A DNA stretch of 64,000 bases from Sorex araneus. Lineage: Eukaryota > Chordata > Mammalia > Eulipotyphla > Soricidae. The stretch spans positions 139,425,211 to 139,489,210 of the forward strand of contig NC_073304.1 in assembly GCF_027595985.1 (NCBI RefSeq), in the 5' to 3' direction. Positions 1 to 11,101 of the stretch are shown piece after piece. The translations under genes were made by a program, and so were the position numbers. Below the pieces are notes generated by a model. It saw nothing but the letters and a program-made list of their open reading frames with translations, was not told the DNA's origin and made no database searches. Numbering within the stretch: position 1 is the first letter of the stretch; each line of letters begins with the position of its first letter.

Positions 1-1488
1 AAGAGGACTTCAGGAGCGTTCTCCAAGCCACCCCAGAGGCAGTTGGTCAGTTCTAGGAATGGTACCCAAGAGACAGAAGCAGCAGCCAGCCCTGCTCAGG
101 TGGGGAGCCCTGAGGAAGCAGACAAGCTATTAAAGACAATAGAAGTCTTAGGATTCGGAACAGTCCACTGTGGCGAGTGTGGACTGAGCTTCAGCAAGAT
201 GACCAACCTGCTTAGTCACCAGAGGATACACTCTGGGGAGAAGCCTTATGTGTGTGGGGTTTGTGAGAAGGGCTTTAGTCTAAAGAAGAGTCTGGCCAGG
301 CACCAGAAGGCCCACTCAGGGGAGAAGCCCATTGTGTGCAGGGAATGTGGGCGAGGGTTTAACCGTAAGTCAACACTCATCATACACGAAAGAACACACT
401 CTGGCGAAAAGCCATACATGTGCAGCGAGTGTGGGCGAGGCTTTAGTCAGAAGTCCAACCTCATCATCCACCAGAGAACGCACTCCGGAGAGAAGCCCTA
501 CGTGTGCCGGGAGTGTGGGAAAGGCTTCAGCCAGAAGTCGGCTGTCGTCAGGCACCAGAGGACACACTTGGAGGAGAAGACCATTGTGTGCACCGACTGT
601 GGTTTAGGCTTCAGTGACAGATCCAACCTTATCTCACACCAGAGGACACACTCTGGTGAGAAGCCTTATGCCTGCAAGGAGTGTGGACGATGCTTTAGGC
701 AGAGGACCACGCTTGTCAACCACCAACGGACACACTCAAAGGAGAAGCCTTACATGTGTGGCGTGTGTGGGCACAGCTTCAGCCAGAATTCCACCCTCAT
801 CTCACACAGGCGGACACACACTGGGGAGAAGCCTTATGTGTGTGAGGTGTGTGGGCGAGGCTTCAGTCTGAAGTCACACCTTAATAGACACCAGAACATA
901 CACTCAGGGGACAAGCCCATTGTGTGCCAGGACTGTGGGCGTGGCTTCAGCCAGCAGTCCAATCTCATCCGACACCAGAGGACACACTCAGGAGAGAAGC
1001 CCATGGTGTGTGAGGATTGTGGACGAGGCTTCAGCCAGAAGTCCAACCTCATTGCACATCAGAGAACACACTCAGGGGAGAAGCCATACGTTTGCCGAGA
1101 GTGTGGGCGAGGCTTCAGTCACCAGGCGGGTCTCATCAGGCACAGGAGGAAACACTCAAGGGAGAAGCCTTACATGTGCAGGCAGTGTGGCTTGGGCTTT
1201 AACAGTAAGTCGGCTTTAGTCACGCATAAACGGGTACACTCGGAAGAGAAGCCTTGTGTCTGCAGGGAATGTGGCGAAAGCTTTCTCCAAAAGTCACACC
1301 TCATCATACATCAGATGGCGCACCAGGAGGAGAAGCCTTACGTGTGCAAGACCTGTGGGCAGGGCTTTAGCCAGAAGTCTCACCTCAACAGACACAGGAA
1401 GATGAAATCTGGCCATCACAAACCTCAGCTCCAGCACCATCCCAAAGCCCCTTCAGGGCAAATGTTAGACCTCTTACCGCCTACTTGA
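1..1488 (+). CDS. ZNF133: ZNF133, last exon (5' end cut by the window), C2H2 zinc-finger array
   Basis: Open from base 1 in frame 1 to a TGA at 1486-1488 (495 codons); the exon begins left of the window, so no start codon is expected here. After a linker of about 55 residues come fifteen tandem C2H2 units joined by HSGEKP-type linkers. Fourteen fit C-x2-C-x12-H-x3-H. The fifteenth (about 1345-1420) has Lys in place of the last His. The linker (VSSRNG, EVLGFGTV) and finger 1 (CGECGLSFSKMTNLLSHQ) match my memory of human ZNF133 almost residue for residue. ZNF133 is a KRAB-containing nuclear DNA-binding repressor; the KRAB box is on upstream exons outside the window. Convergent DZANK1 to the right is its human neighbour. 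PRDM9 was considered because its fingers look similar, but the linker and synteny exclude it. No frameshift or stop is seen. Confidence 0.95.
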   Translation, partial: KRTSGAFSKPPQRQLVSSRNGTQETEAAASPAQVGSPEEADKLLKTIEVLGFGTVHCGECGLSFSKMTNLLSHQRIHSGEKPYVCGVCEKGFSLKKSLARHQKAHSGEKPIVCRECGRGFNRKSTLIIHERTHSGEKPYMCSECGRGFSQKSNLIIHQRTHSGEKPYVCRECGKGFSQKSAVVRHQRTHLEEKTIVCTDCGLGFSDRSNLISHQRTHSGEKPYACKECGRCFRQRTTLVNHQRTHSKEKPYMCGVCGHSFSQNSTLISHRRTHTGEKPYVCEVCGRGFSLKSHLNRHQNIHSGDKPIVCQDCGRGFSQQSNLIRHQRTHSGEKPMVCEDCGRGFSQKSNLIAHQRTHSGEKPYVCRECGRGFSHQAGLIRHRRKHSREKPYMCRQCGLGFNSKSALVTHKRVHSEEKPCVCRECGESFLQKSHLIIHQMAHQEEKPYVCKTCGQGFSQKSHLNRHRKMKSGHHKPQLQHHPKAPSGQMLDLLPPT

Positions 1489-1505
1489 GGTGGTGGTGCA
1501 AACTA

Positions 1506-1703
1506 AATAAAATCTTTTATGTATTCATAAAATGAAGCAGAGAAATGCATTCCATAAGTGGTCAAAGGCCTTTGGCTTAGTTTACTCTCTCCACACTGTC
1601 TTCTTCATGTTCCGTGGCCTTTTGTTCTAATAAACTTCTCTTTGTTATAAGACAAGAATGGCTTGGCTGTGTACCTCCTTCATTCAGATGTAAAGATAAT
1701 AAA
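1506..1703 (+). promoter_or_regulatory. Candidate ZNF133 polyadenylation signals
   Basis: AATAAA occurs at 1506-1511 (only 18 nt after the stop), 1629-1634 and 1698-1703. The second is followed by a G/T-rich stretch near 1660, which suits a cleavage site. Which one is used cannot be decided from sequence alone. A very short 3' UTR is implied by any of them. Confidence 0.5.
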
Positions 1704-2371
1704 TATGGAGTTGTTCCCATGCCTTGAACTCAAATCCATATTGCTCATGAATTTAATTCCTTAAAAGACTTAAGAACTCAGCCTCTCTACGTTGCCAATA
1801 CAGGTCCTTTGTATAGGGGGAGATATTGGAACTATATTTAAGGATTCGGTGAGGATCAGGAATCTTCCATCATCAGAAAATAATGACTTCTCTCTCCTGC
1901 AGCTGTTCTCCTTACCTTGGCTTCTATACCTCTCATTCTTGCATTTTTCTACTAATCAAATCTAAATTTTCATTTCTTTATTGTCCAAAATCACTTTTAT
2001 TGCCTTTTTTTTTTCAGAGTTTAGTCCTTGGTTTTTCCATCTTTTCTTTGTTTCCTTTAACAATACATTGTCCTCAGTACTCCAAGAGGACAGTTCAAGG
2101 GCTTGGTCTATGTATGACCATGCAAATTTTTTATCTCAGAGCTTTGGATTTCTAGTCACATTTTTCAAAGTTATGGATAATTCCTATCCCCACACACATA
2201 CGAGCTGTGCCACCTCATTAATACTCTAATAAACTTAATATTAACTATGTTCTTTCTGTAGCCTTCCAATAAGAGATAAGACTCATGAAACCAAATTCCT
2301 AAGTCAGTAGGCTTTAGGACTCCTTAGCATCCAAGATTCATTCCCAAATCAGCTAGCCAAAACTGACTGAG
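1704..2371. other. Intergenic, no gene recognised
   Basis: AT-rich sequence downstream of ZNF133. Short open frames at 1883-2229 have low-complexity composition and no recognisable domain. I see no repeat family that I can name. Confidence 0.5.
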
Positions 2372-2520
2372 AAGGACCAGAGCAGTTTTACTGGCAAGGT
2401 GCTTGCCTTGCACACTGTCATCCAGTTTCAATCCGTGGCACCCCATATGGTCCCCGAGCTCTGCCAGGAGTGATCCCTAAGTGCAGAACCAGGAGTAAAC
2501 CTGAGCACTTCTGGGGATAA
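2372..2520 (+). repeat. Old shrew tRNA-derived SINE
   Basis: A diverged copy that keeps the order of the family: GCTTGCCTTGCAC, CCCATATGGTCCCC, CTGCCAGGAGTGATCCCTAAG, then CCAGGAGTAA. The tail is degraded into a C-rich run. Confidence 0.8.
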
Positions 2521-3645
2521 CTTCCCTCCCCCCAGCTCCCCCCCCCCATATTTCACCACAAACTGGCCAATGTCTGTTAGCCACATACCCTTAGTAGTTC
2601 TCAGGTAACAGTGCTAAAGACACTTAACCCAATGTAAGTATCCTTAACCATACTTATGTCTACTGTTTCATTCCAGACCAGTTTGCTCAAAACAAGTGAA
2701 CTTTTAGGTAAAGTTCAAGTTACAGTTGTAACTTTTTTTAATGAAGAGTTTAGAAGATTTAAGTATACAGCTCCAGACCTCAACTATAAAAATGGTTGAT
2801 ATATTTTTAAGGCTCTCCATTAGTGCCTTGACATTCAGTTCAAAGCAGAGAGCATTGTGCCTTGAAGACCTTTGTAGATGAAGTGAACTTCAGTTAAAAG
2901 ACATGAATTGCGTGACATTTGTAATCAAAACAGATTTGTCTGAAAAGGACAGAATCCCTACTGGGTGGCAAGTTGAGAAATCTAACTTAGAAATAGTGTC
3001 CATTTATTAAAAAAAAAAAAAGTAGTAACACTGACACATGGAGATACTGAGGGGACAAATGCCCAGAATTTTATCTATAAAGTTCATAGATATTTCATAG
3101 ATATCTATAAACCAGTGCCTATTGTATGTTATTTCTCCATTTTAAAGATAAGGAGCTTATATTTAGGTAAATTTTCTGTTCCTGAGTCAATATTGGATTT
3201 TGGTATGCTGCAGCGTCAAAACCTTGATCTGATTAAAATAAGATTCTGAATTTTGGGCATTGTCATAAAGACATAGGGCTTTTAGGAACGACTGTCACAT
3301 AGGTTAGACCTGAAGTTTGATTTTCAGACAGTGGGCTATGGAGATAAAAGATGTACATCACCCACCAATTCTCTTCTTTCCCATATGTCATAATATGTCA
3401 TTTAATTACCCCCCATTAGTCTTCATTACTTGCTTGGATCAAGAGAATGTAGATGTAAAATTATGAGACTTCCTAAGCTGTTTCAGAAGCTTCTACTCTG
3501 AACCTGACATTATCATGCTGTGAAAATAGTTCCAAGCCTTGAATATTAGTGTCATGCAACAATAAATCATTGTTACACCTTTAAATATAAAACTGATGAG
3601 TTTTGTCACTAAAAATCTTGAAGCCATGATGAAACGTACAGAAAG
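2521..3645. other. Intergenic, largely unassigned
   Basis: No coding signal. The part at about 3120-3190 (TTTCTCCATTTTAAAGATAAGG followed by a CTGTTCCTGAGTCA-like stretch) faintly recalls the 3' half of an ancient MIR, but similarity is too weak to call. The rest is AT-rich and unrecognised. Confidence 0.4.
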
Positions 3646-3850
3646 TAAGACCCAGGGCCTCACACATGCAAAGCAAGTGCTCTAATGCTGAGTCACATCC
3701 CCAGAAAAGCAGGGTTTGGTTTTGGTTTTTTGTCTTGGGACCACACTGGCTGGGCAGTGCTTAGGGCTTGCTGCTGGCAGTGAAGCAATATTTGGAGCTG
3801 GAGATCAAATATGCACTCAGCCTGTTGAACTACCAGACCTAGTTAGACAA
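3646..3850. repeat. Decayed tRNA-related SINE pieces
   Basis: 3650-3704 has a tRNA-like string (ATGCAAAGCAAGTGCTCTAA, then CTGAGTCACATCCCCAG). 3715-3840 is a diverged minus-strand SINE body (GGGACCACACTGGC, GCAGTGCTTAGGGCTTGCTG, GAGCTGGAGATCAAAT). The open frame at 3716-3979 crosses this repeat and is not a gene. Confidence 0.5.
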
Positions 3851-4064
3851 AAATTAATTTTGCAAGGTCACAACACAAAACAGACCAGACAAATAGAAAA
3901 CAAGACTACACAACAACTGGAGGGAAACACTAGTTCATATTATAAATGGATCTGTATATTAGGAAGGAAGGTTCACTGATCTCAATGGTTCACAGTCTCA
4001 TTGTGGCAAGAGGGCGGCAATGATGCCAGCTGGTGAAGAGTGAACCAACACAGATCATTAAAAC

Positions 4065-6310
4065 ATGCCACCCGCATGGCAGAGCCTGGCAAGCTACCCA
4101 TGGCGTATTTGATATGCCAAAAAAGTAACAAAAATGGGCCTCATTCCCCTAATCCTGGAAGAGCCCCCAATATGGCAGCGTTGAGAAGGATGAACAAGGA
4201 GAGGCTGCTAAAATCCCAGGGCCGAAATAGGCTGCCAAAACGAAGAAAGACTAAAATGACTGTCTGCACTTTTAACACATATACACTGGCATTGGAAGCA
4301 TCCATCGAGGACCTGATGTTGCAAGCGCAGAAGACCAAGTACGACATCATTAGAATAACCAAGACGAGAAGGCATCCATCACATCACGCCATTTTCGACA
4401 CTGGAGAAGAACTGTTCCTTAGAACATGTGACAGTAGAGGTATCGGTGGTGTCGGTGTCCTCGTCAACATGAACTTGGCCATGAGCATTGATTCATTTAA
4501 ATGCCTAACAACCCAAATTGGACGCTTACATTTGAATAGATGTGGCTCATTGCCGCCAGTTTCTATCTTCAAACCTTCTACAAGGTCATTATCGGTAATT
4601 TTAACGCCAAAATAGGACCGAGAAGGTTGCCTGAAGAACTCCACACTGGGACCCATGGCCTAGAATAGAATGAACAGGGTGAGAGACTGTCTGAGTTCAT
4701 CATGTTGACCAAGACCATCCATGGTAACTCGAAGTTCCAGAAGGCTGAATCTAAAAGTTGGACATGGGAGTCTTCTGGTGGATAGTTCCACAACGAAATT
4801 GATCGCATCATATTCAATTGACAGTTTTGCCTGAACGATGTCACTGTTGTCCCCAAATTCCAAATGGGATCAGACCACCATCTCCTCCATACGAAATTCT
4901 ACTTCACAGAGAGGGGAGAAAGGGCTGCAAAGTTTTAGAAGAGAACTCCCAGAACGACCACCAACTGGGAGCTCTGTGGCACTATTGTAGTAATATGGGA
5001 AGATTCTGTTATTGACAACATAGACAAGGAATATGATCGACTGGTTCAGCACCTCCATGATTGTGTGAGGAACGCCAAGAGAGAAAACCACAAAAAGACG
5101 CCTGTCTTCGGAAACTCTCAAGCTCATTCACCAATGTGGTCTGGCGCGTGCCTCAGGTAATCACAAGCCAATGTAGGAGCTCACAAAGCTGTGCAGAGAA
5201 GCAATAAAGGAAGACCTCAAAGAGAGAAGAGCAGCCATGTTGGCTGATGCGGCAGAAGCCGGGAAAAGTATTCTCAATACCCACCTGTCCTTCGCCAACT
5301 ACAAGACCTAGATAACTGCCCTCCAACGTCCTGATAAATCTATCACATCTTCCAGAAGGGCAATGGAGAAGGTTATCCACAACTTCTACTCAGATCTCTT
5401 CAATAGCCATGTCCACCTGCCCACATACCAAATTCCGTAGGATGAATATGTTCCCAGTGTTCTCCATTTTGAAATCCGACATGTCATTTCATTGGTAAAG
5501 AAGCGTACAGCACCCAGTCCAGACAAGGTCAGACCCAAACACCTGAAGAATCTGCAGCCAGTACTCATCGATACACTGGCTCATCTCTTCACATGCTACC
5601 TATCTGAATGCAAGGTTCTGTCCCAATAGAAAACCAGCAGGACCATTCAATTGTACAAGAACGACATTGGCAATTATCACCCAATCTGTCTGTCGTCCGT
5701 CATCTACAAGTTGTTCACTCGAGTCATCCTGAATAGTATTGGCAGAACACTAGACGAAGGACAACCATGCAAGCAAGCCGGGTTCCAAAATGGATTCAGC
5801 ACGAGAGTCCATATCCACATGGTGACCAAGCTCACAGAGGTTTCACAAGAATTCAAGATGTCGCTGTCTAACGTTCACTGATTTAAAGAAGGTCATTGGT
5901 TCTGTTGAGATTGAAGCAGTCATGAAGCCCTAGCCAAACTGTGCATTCAAACTGTACATCAGGATCCTCCTTGAGTTGTATTACGGATTCACCACCAGGA
6001 TCTCACCATTCTACAAGGAAGTGATCATCGACGTAAAGAGAGGGGTTTGGCAGGGTGATACCATTTCACTGAAACTCTTCAATGTCACCCTCGAGAACAT
6101 CATGTGACGATTGGAATGGGAAGGAATGGGGGTGAAGATAGACGGTCTGCAACTACACCACCTCTGCTTCACTGATGACATCATTCTAATAACACCAAAC
6201 ATTAGCCAAGCAACACAAATACTGGCCGACTGTGACCGTGAGTGTGGAAAGGTCGGACTGCGGCTGAATCTCATGAAGACAATGTTCATGAGAAATGAGC
6301 TAGTTCCTCA
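4065..6310 (+). mobile_element. RTE-clade non-LTR retrotransposon, copy A (decayed, lacks its 3' end)
   Basis: Broken frames encode an RTE-type polyprotein. The endonuclease start is at about 4255 (MTVCTFNTYTLA), then SSRRAMEKVIHNFYSDL-like text near 5350. The reverse-transcriptase N-terminal part is at about 5650-5860 (DIGNYHPICLSSVIYKLFT, then IGRTLDEGQPCKQAGFQ). The catalytic-region frame at 6111-6310 includes a degraded active site reading FTDDIILITPN. Many stops and frameshifts separate these blocks, so the copy is dead. It shares the 5' leader (GGCAGAGCCTGGCAAGCTAC) with copy B. The element stops at about 6310, inside the RT domain, where L1 sequence begins. The whole RTE 3' domain is missing. 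Confidence 0.88.
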
Positions 6311-8045
6311 ATAAGCCCCCACGAATAGCTAAAGCAATTCTTGGGGAAAAGAAAATGGGAGGAATCAACCTCCCCAACGTCAAACTCTACTACAAAGTGG
6401 TAATAATTAAAACAGCATAGTACTGGAACAAAGGCAGAGCTGCAGACCAATGGAACAGGGTTGAATACTCTGACACACACCCCCAAACATATGATCATCT
6501 AATATTTGATAAGGGAGCAAGAAATGTGAAGTGGAGCAAGGGAAGCATGTTTAACAAATTGTGCTGGCAAAACTGGACAGCTACATGCAAAAAAATGGGC
6601 TTAGATCTCCACCTATCACCATGTACAAAAGTCATATCAAAATGAATTAAAGACCTCAGCATCAGACCAGAATCCCTAAAGTACATTGAAGACAAGGCCA
6701 GCAAAACCCTCCACGACATTGAAGCCAATGGCATCTTCAAAGAGGACACGCCACTGCCCAAGCAAGTGAAAACAGAGATAAATAAATGGGACTATCTCAA
6801 GCTAAGAAGCTTTTGCACCTCAAAAGAAACAGTGACCAAAATACAAAGACAATCTACAGAATGGGAAAGGATATTTACGCAGTACCCATCCAATAAAGGG
6901 TTGATATCAAGGATATACAATGCACCGGTTGAACTCCACAAGAAGAAAACTGCCGACCCAATAAAAAAAATTGGGTGATGAAATGAACAGAAAGTTTCCC
7001 AAAGAAGAAATCTGAATGGCTGAGAGGCACATGAGAAAATGCTCCTCATCACTAAACATCAGGGAGATGCAGATCAAAACAACAATGAGATATCATCTCA
7101 CACCACAGGGACTGGCCCACATCCCAAAAAACAAAAGAAACTGGTGTTGGCGTGGATGTGGGGAGAAAGGGACTCTCCTTCACTGCTGGTGGGAATGCCG
7201 ACTGGTTCTGCCCTTTTGGAAAACAATATGGACGATTCTCATAAAATTAGAAATTGAGCTTCCATTTGACCCAGCAATACTACTCCTGGGAATATATCCC
7301 GGAGAGGCAAAAAGGTACAGTAGAAATGACATCTGCATTTCTATGTTCATTGCAGCACTGTTTACAATAGCCACAATCTGGAAAAAACCAGAGTGCCCAA
7401 AAACAGATGACTGGTTAAAGAAACTTTGGTACATCTACACAATGGAATACTATGCAGATGTTAGAAAAAAGGAGGTCATGAAATTTGCGTATAAGTGGAT
7501 CGGCATGGAAAGTATCATGTTGAGTGAAATGAGTCAGAAAGAGACAGACATAGAAAGATTGCACTCATATGTGGAATATAAAGTAGAGAGAGGTACGAGC
7601 TTGCAATGATGCAACTTCTGGCAGAAATTTCTCTGGACTTAGTTACTAAAATACTAAAATACAGAAATCCAAAACTGCCCGGCCGCTCAACCTCCTATTT
7701 CTTCATTCTCAGCAATGGAAAATAAATGATCAAATGCTTCCTTTTCAGCAGGTCCAACTTTGGTGGGGGGGGAAACTCCAAACAATAATAGTAAGTTTTT
7801 TATTGAAATATTGAATATAATCAAAGTAAAAAGAAAGAAAGTAAAGTGAAATTTTATTAGCTACATGGGTGGGGTGGGGGGTTGGGTGGCTGAGGGAGTG
7901 GGGGGGAAGGTATACTGTGATTCTTGGTAGTGGAATACGTGCACTGGTGAAGGGATGGGTGTTCGAGCATTGTATAACTGAGACTTAAGCCTGAAAGCTT
8001 TGTAACTTTCCACATGGTGATTCAATAAAAAGAAAAAGAAAGAAA
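6311..8045 (+). mobile_element. L1 retrotransposon, 5'-truncated, 3' part of ORF2 and 3' UTR
   Basis: Begins inside ORF2 ([17 protein letters not shown]) and ends at an AATAAA/A-rich tail near 8030. The C-terminal ORF2 frame at 7016-7609 has the hallmark cysteine region ([14 protein letters not shown]) and [13 protein letters not shown] few stops are present upstream (for example near 6418, 6642 and 6977). The 3' UTR from 7610 is of a type distinct from the L1 at 28.6-34.9 kb, but the last 120 bases (GCACTGGTGAAGGGATGGGT to TGATTCAATAAAA) are shared. There is no element promoter here. Confidence 0.93.
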
Positions 8046-8519
8046 TTAACCTGCTGAAAATTCAGGAATGCAGGTTTTTTGTGACTGAAATCTCCAGGCT
8101 TTCTCGAGTTGGATGGGCTACCTCCCCCAACTTCCTGTACTGCCAGAAGTCCAGGCGATCTCATCCATACCTCAAAGTTACCACCCAGTTAAAAATTTAA
8201 TTCTAGCTGTACTGCCCAGCTAAAAAATTTGGATTTCCTGGAGTACCCATGTGACTGCACAATATCTCCAAAATTCTATAACACTGATAATCCAGTAGTA
8301 ACGCTCCAGATTGATGAGATGTAATGTAGAAGTCAACCAATCTTGACTAACCAAACAGTAACACAGAATGTTTAACCTGTAATATTTCAGTAATCCCGCA
8401 TACATAATTTCTCCATGGTGAGATACAACAATTTACATTAATTTTCTCCCAATGAAATATTTTTATTATGCTGTTAGCAATTTATTGATAATAAGAAATA
8501 TAAAATAAATTATTGTGAG
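8046..8519. other. Intergenic, unassigned
   Basis: AT-rich sequence after the L1 tail. The only open frame (8220-8405, minus) shows no domain. It may be the body of the repeat whose tail follows at 8520. Confidence 0.35.
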
Positions 8520-8695
8520 CCTGCTATGGGGGCAACTTGAGAAATGGTTGGGAAAATTGAAGACAATGGAGGGATTGGTAATGGCGGTGGGATTGGTGTT
8601 GAAATATTGAATGCCTGTAACAAGTTATCACGAACAACTTTGCAAACCACATTGTTTACATTATGTGGGGGAAAGGATAAAGAATATGTAGGGGA
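8520..8695 (+). repeat. Unclassified shrew repeat with GGTGGGATTGGTGTTGAAAT tail
   Basis: The string GGTGGGATTGGTGTTGAAAT followed by TTGAATGCCTGTAACAA and GAACAACTTTGC recurs, with changes, near 9300, 24190, 34900 and 61560. Reverse-complement copies lie near 18060 and 24290. I cannot place the family; it ends in an A/T-rich tail as LINE 3' ends do. Confidence 0.6.
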
Positions 8696-8758
8696 AAATT
8701 TACATAAGTAGGTCTATTTCACGTAAAGTCCAAAATATATTAGCACAGAATTTCTTTA

Positions 8759-8833
8759 AGCTTTGCACAGTGGTAGTATCATAGCCAATGAGGTTTATCC
8801 AAGGCAAGATTTTTGCTAACTGAAAAAGTTTTA
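8759..8833 (+). pseudogene. U4 snRNA pseudogene (5' half)
   Basis: AGCTTTGCACAGTGGTAGTA, then TCATAGCCAATGAGGTTTAT and CCAAGGCAAGATTTTTGCTA, follows the 5' domain of vertebrate U4 snRNA. This covers the stem II U6-pairing segment and the 5' stem-loop, with about eight substitutions (GCGCAGTGGC became GCACAGTGGT). Similarity ends after about 75 nt, so the 3' domain and Sm site are absent. It is a truncated retrocopy rather than a working gene. No snRNA proximal sequence element was recognised upstream. Confidence 0.88.
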
Positions 8834-9030
8834 TTAAAGACAGATAAGGCATGATTATTACCATAATGAGATCCAAATATAATTAAAATTTAATGCAATA
8901 TACTTTAGATGCCAGAATTGAGAACTTACTTATGTAAGTTGGAATAAGCATTTTATCATATTGTATTAAAGGGTTTTATTTTCCAGATTTATACAGGTTA
9001 GAATCATATAGCAATCACAAATTGGCTCTT
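8834..9030. other. Intergenic, nothing recognised
   Basis: AT-rich sequence between the U4 pseudogene and the next SINE. No repeat or coding signal. Confidence 0.4.
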
Positions 9031-9233
9031 ACTAATATATTTTCTTTTTTTTTTCTTTTTGGGTCACACCTGGCGATGCACAGGGGTTACTCCTGGCTCA
9101 TGCACTCAGGAATTACTCCTGGCGGTGCTCAGGGAACCATATGGGATGCTGGAATTTGAACCCGGATTGGCCGCGTGCAAGGCAAACACCCTACCCGCTG
9201 TACTATCGCTCCAGCCCCACTAATATATTTTCT
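9031..9233 (-). mobile_element. Shrew tRNA-derived SINE with perfect 15-bp target duplication
   Basis: The minus-strand SINE body is 9046-9218. It is flanked by ACTAATATATTTTCT at 9031-9045 and again at 9219-9233. Reading the minus strand there is a tRNA-like head with box A (GATAGTACAGCGGGTAGGG) and a box B region, then the CATATGGT and GCCAGGAGTAATTCCTGAG blocks, and an A-rich end. The perfect duplication proves retrotransposition by a LINE endonuclease. Confidence 0.95.
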
Positions 9234-9289
9234 GATCATTCTACTTGCCATTTCTTTAAGTCTTTTTGGAACAGTAATATAAAGTCAAT

Positions 9290-9415
9290 TTGTTAAGTGT
9301 CTAAGGGGGCAGGTTGGACTGGTGGTGTTCAAACACTAAATACCTGAAACTACTGTATAGGAACAACTTTGTAAATCACAGTGTTTTTAATAAAAATAAA
9401 TATAAAATAAATAAA
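9290..9415 (+). repeat. Unclassified repeat tail (same family as 8520)
   Basis: GGTGGTGTTCAAACACTAAA, then ACCTGAAACTACTGTATAGG and AACAACTTTGTAAATCACAG, ending in an A-rich tail. Diverged member of the tail family described at 8520. Confidence 0.55.
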
Positions 9416-9559
9416 AAGACCTAAACAGGTCATTAGCAAATAAAATCTGAAGTACTCAGCAATAATATTATAATATTCATAATTATTACATTCAACAAAT
9501 ATGCGTCTTATATATTCCAACAATGGAGGCTTAACTTAAAAATACTTATGCTTGATAGT

Positions 9560-9712
9560 TCAGGAAGTCAAGCACTTTTCCTGTATGTGGCAGACTTTAG
9601 TTTGATCCTCAGCACAGTATATGGTCTCCCAGGCACCACCAGGATTAATACCTGAGCAGAGCCAGGAATAAGCCCAAAGTGCTGCTGGGTGTGCCCCCAA
9701 ATCCCTCCTCTC
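9560..9712 (+). repeat. Old shrew SINE
   Basis: Keeps TTGATCCTCAGCACAGTATA, TGGTCTCCCAGGCACCACCA, GAGCAGAGCCAGGAATAAGC and CTGCTGGGTGTGCCCCC in family order. Strongly diverged. Confidence 0.75.
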
Positions 9713-9892
9713 GCCCCCCACACAGATATTTATGCTATCCCTCAACAGATTGCCCAGTGAAGATATGGCACAGCAGTACAGCACCGGCCTCAAATACACG
9801 AGGCTCTGGGCTCACTCCCAAGAAATGCAAATGAGCAAAACCAAAAATATGAGAGGATTAAGGATCCCAATGTCCCATATAACTTTTTTGTG

Positions 9893-10440
9893 TTTTTTTT
9901 TAATTGAATCAATGTGAGAAGAGTTACAAAGGTTTCCAGTCTAAGTCTCGGTCATACAGTGATCAAACACGCATCCCCTCACTAGTGCACACCCTCCACC
10001 ACCAAGAACTCAGTATACGTCCCATTCCACCCCCCACCCTGCCTGTGTGGCAGATGATTTCCACCTTACTCTCTCTCTGCTTTGATCACATTCAATATTT
10101 CAACAAAAGACCCACCATTATTATTTGGAATTTTCCCCAACATTCAGACCTGCCTAAAAGACATCATTAGATAATTTGTTTTCTATTGCTGATATGAAGA
10201 GCATTTTGGATTTCTGATATTTTAGTAATCAAAATATCTGAAAGGATTTTTGCCAAAAGCTGCTGGGTTCTGAGATTGTTTTGTGTGCCTCTGGGATCAT
10301 GGCTGTTCAGGAGCCAGGAGCCGTTCGTGGGCGGCAACTCGGCAGGCAACTCATCAGGGCAGGGAGAGGTGTCCTGTATAACTTTGGATTCCCCCAAATT
10401 TACTGGCTTCTGTGGAGTGGACATATTGCTGCTAACATAA
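9893..10440 (-). mobile_element. L1 3' UTR fragment (type shared with 7610-8045)
   Basis: Read on the minus strand it follows the 3' UTR of the L1 at 6311-8045: a GGCAAAAATCC and TTTTGATTACTAAAATATCA block, CAGCAATAGAAAACAAATTA, CAGGTCTGAATGTTGG, AATATTGAATGTGATCAAAG, a G-rich block and the terminal TTTGTAACTCTTCTCACATT. It ends in an A-tail at 9893. Severely 5'-truncated. Confidence 0.75.
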
Positions 10441-10950
10441 GCAATTAATGATATTTTGTGTATGTGTTATAGTCTTTTTTTACAACCCAGTTAGTAGGGA
10501 GCCTGCAGCATAGTACACCAGAACTGAACTGAGCCTGCTGGTCCAGGCTCAAAGGTCAGCACTGCTGTTCCTCCTGCTGTGCACGTGCTAACAGATGTTG
10601 GAAAAAGCCTCCCCTCCTGCTTCAGCTTCCTGGAGCCTGGGGTCAAGATCTTGTGCTGCATTCTGGTATTCAGAGGTGCACCAGCCAGCCCTGCCATGAG
10701 GCGGAGCCTGGCTGTAGGGAGTCTCAGACCATTTGCCACTTCAAGGTGGCCCTCAGCTAACTCCCTCACCTGAGGTGTCCCGTTTCTGCATAGTGAAGAG
10801 TGGCAGCACGGGAGACAGGAACTGGAGAAGCAGCCCTTCCTTCCAGTGCCCAGCACACAGGAGACTGAGGTTTTCTTGGTGTGGTGGCTGACTTTTCGCT
10901 CCTTAGACTCCTGTTTCTTCCCTCGCTGGATTGAACCCCAGTGAACATTC
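10441..10950. other. Intergenic, unassigned GC-rich block
   Basis: 10500-10940 is more GC-rich than its surroundings. It has overlapping open frames on both strands (121 aa minus, 64 aa plus) without a recognisable domain. It could be unique sequence or an old LTR; I see no terminal repeats. Confidence 0.4.
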
Positions 10951-11101
10951 TTTTTGGTTTTTTTTTTTTTTTCTACGCCATACCTGGAGACGCTCAGGAG
11001 TTACAGTAGTGCTCAAGAGGACCATAGGAGATACAGGGATCAAACCTGGGTCAGTCACATGCAAAGCAAGAGGCTTAATCAACGTGCTATCTCTCCAGTC
11101 C
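10951..11101 (-). repeat. Old shrew SINE
   Basis: T-rich start, then TACCTGGAGACGCTCAGGAG, GATCAAACCTGGGTCAGTCA and GCTATCTCTCCAGTCCC. Diverged minus-strand copy; open frames crossing it are not genes. Confidence 0.8.

Noticed and set aside
1-1488. Zinc-finger array as PRDM9 or PRDM7
   Set aside because: The fingers share the YVCRECGRGF style, but they are not homogenised as in PRDM9. The pre-finger linker fits ZNF133, and the neighbour is DZANK1.
7016-7609. 197-aa open frame as a host gene
   Set aside because: It is the C-terminal end of L1 ORF2.
10491-10948. GC-rich block with 121-aa frame as a novel gene
   Set aside because: Open frames on both strands, no splice or promoter context, no domain; left unassigned.
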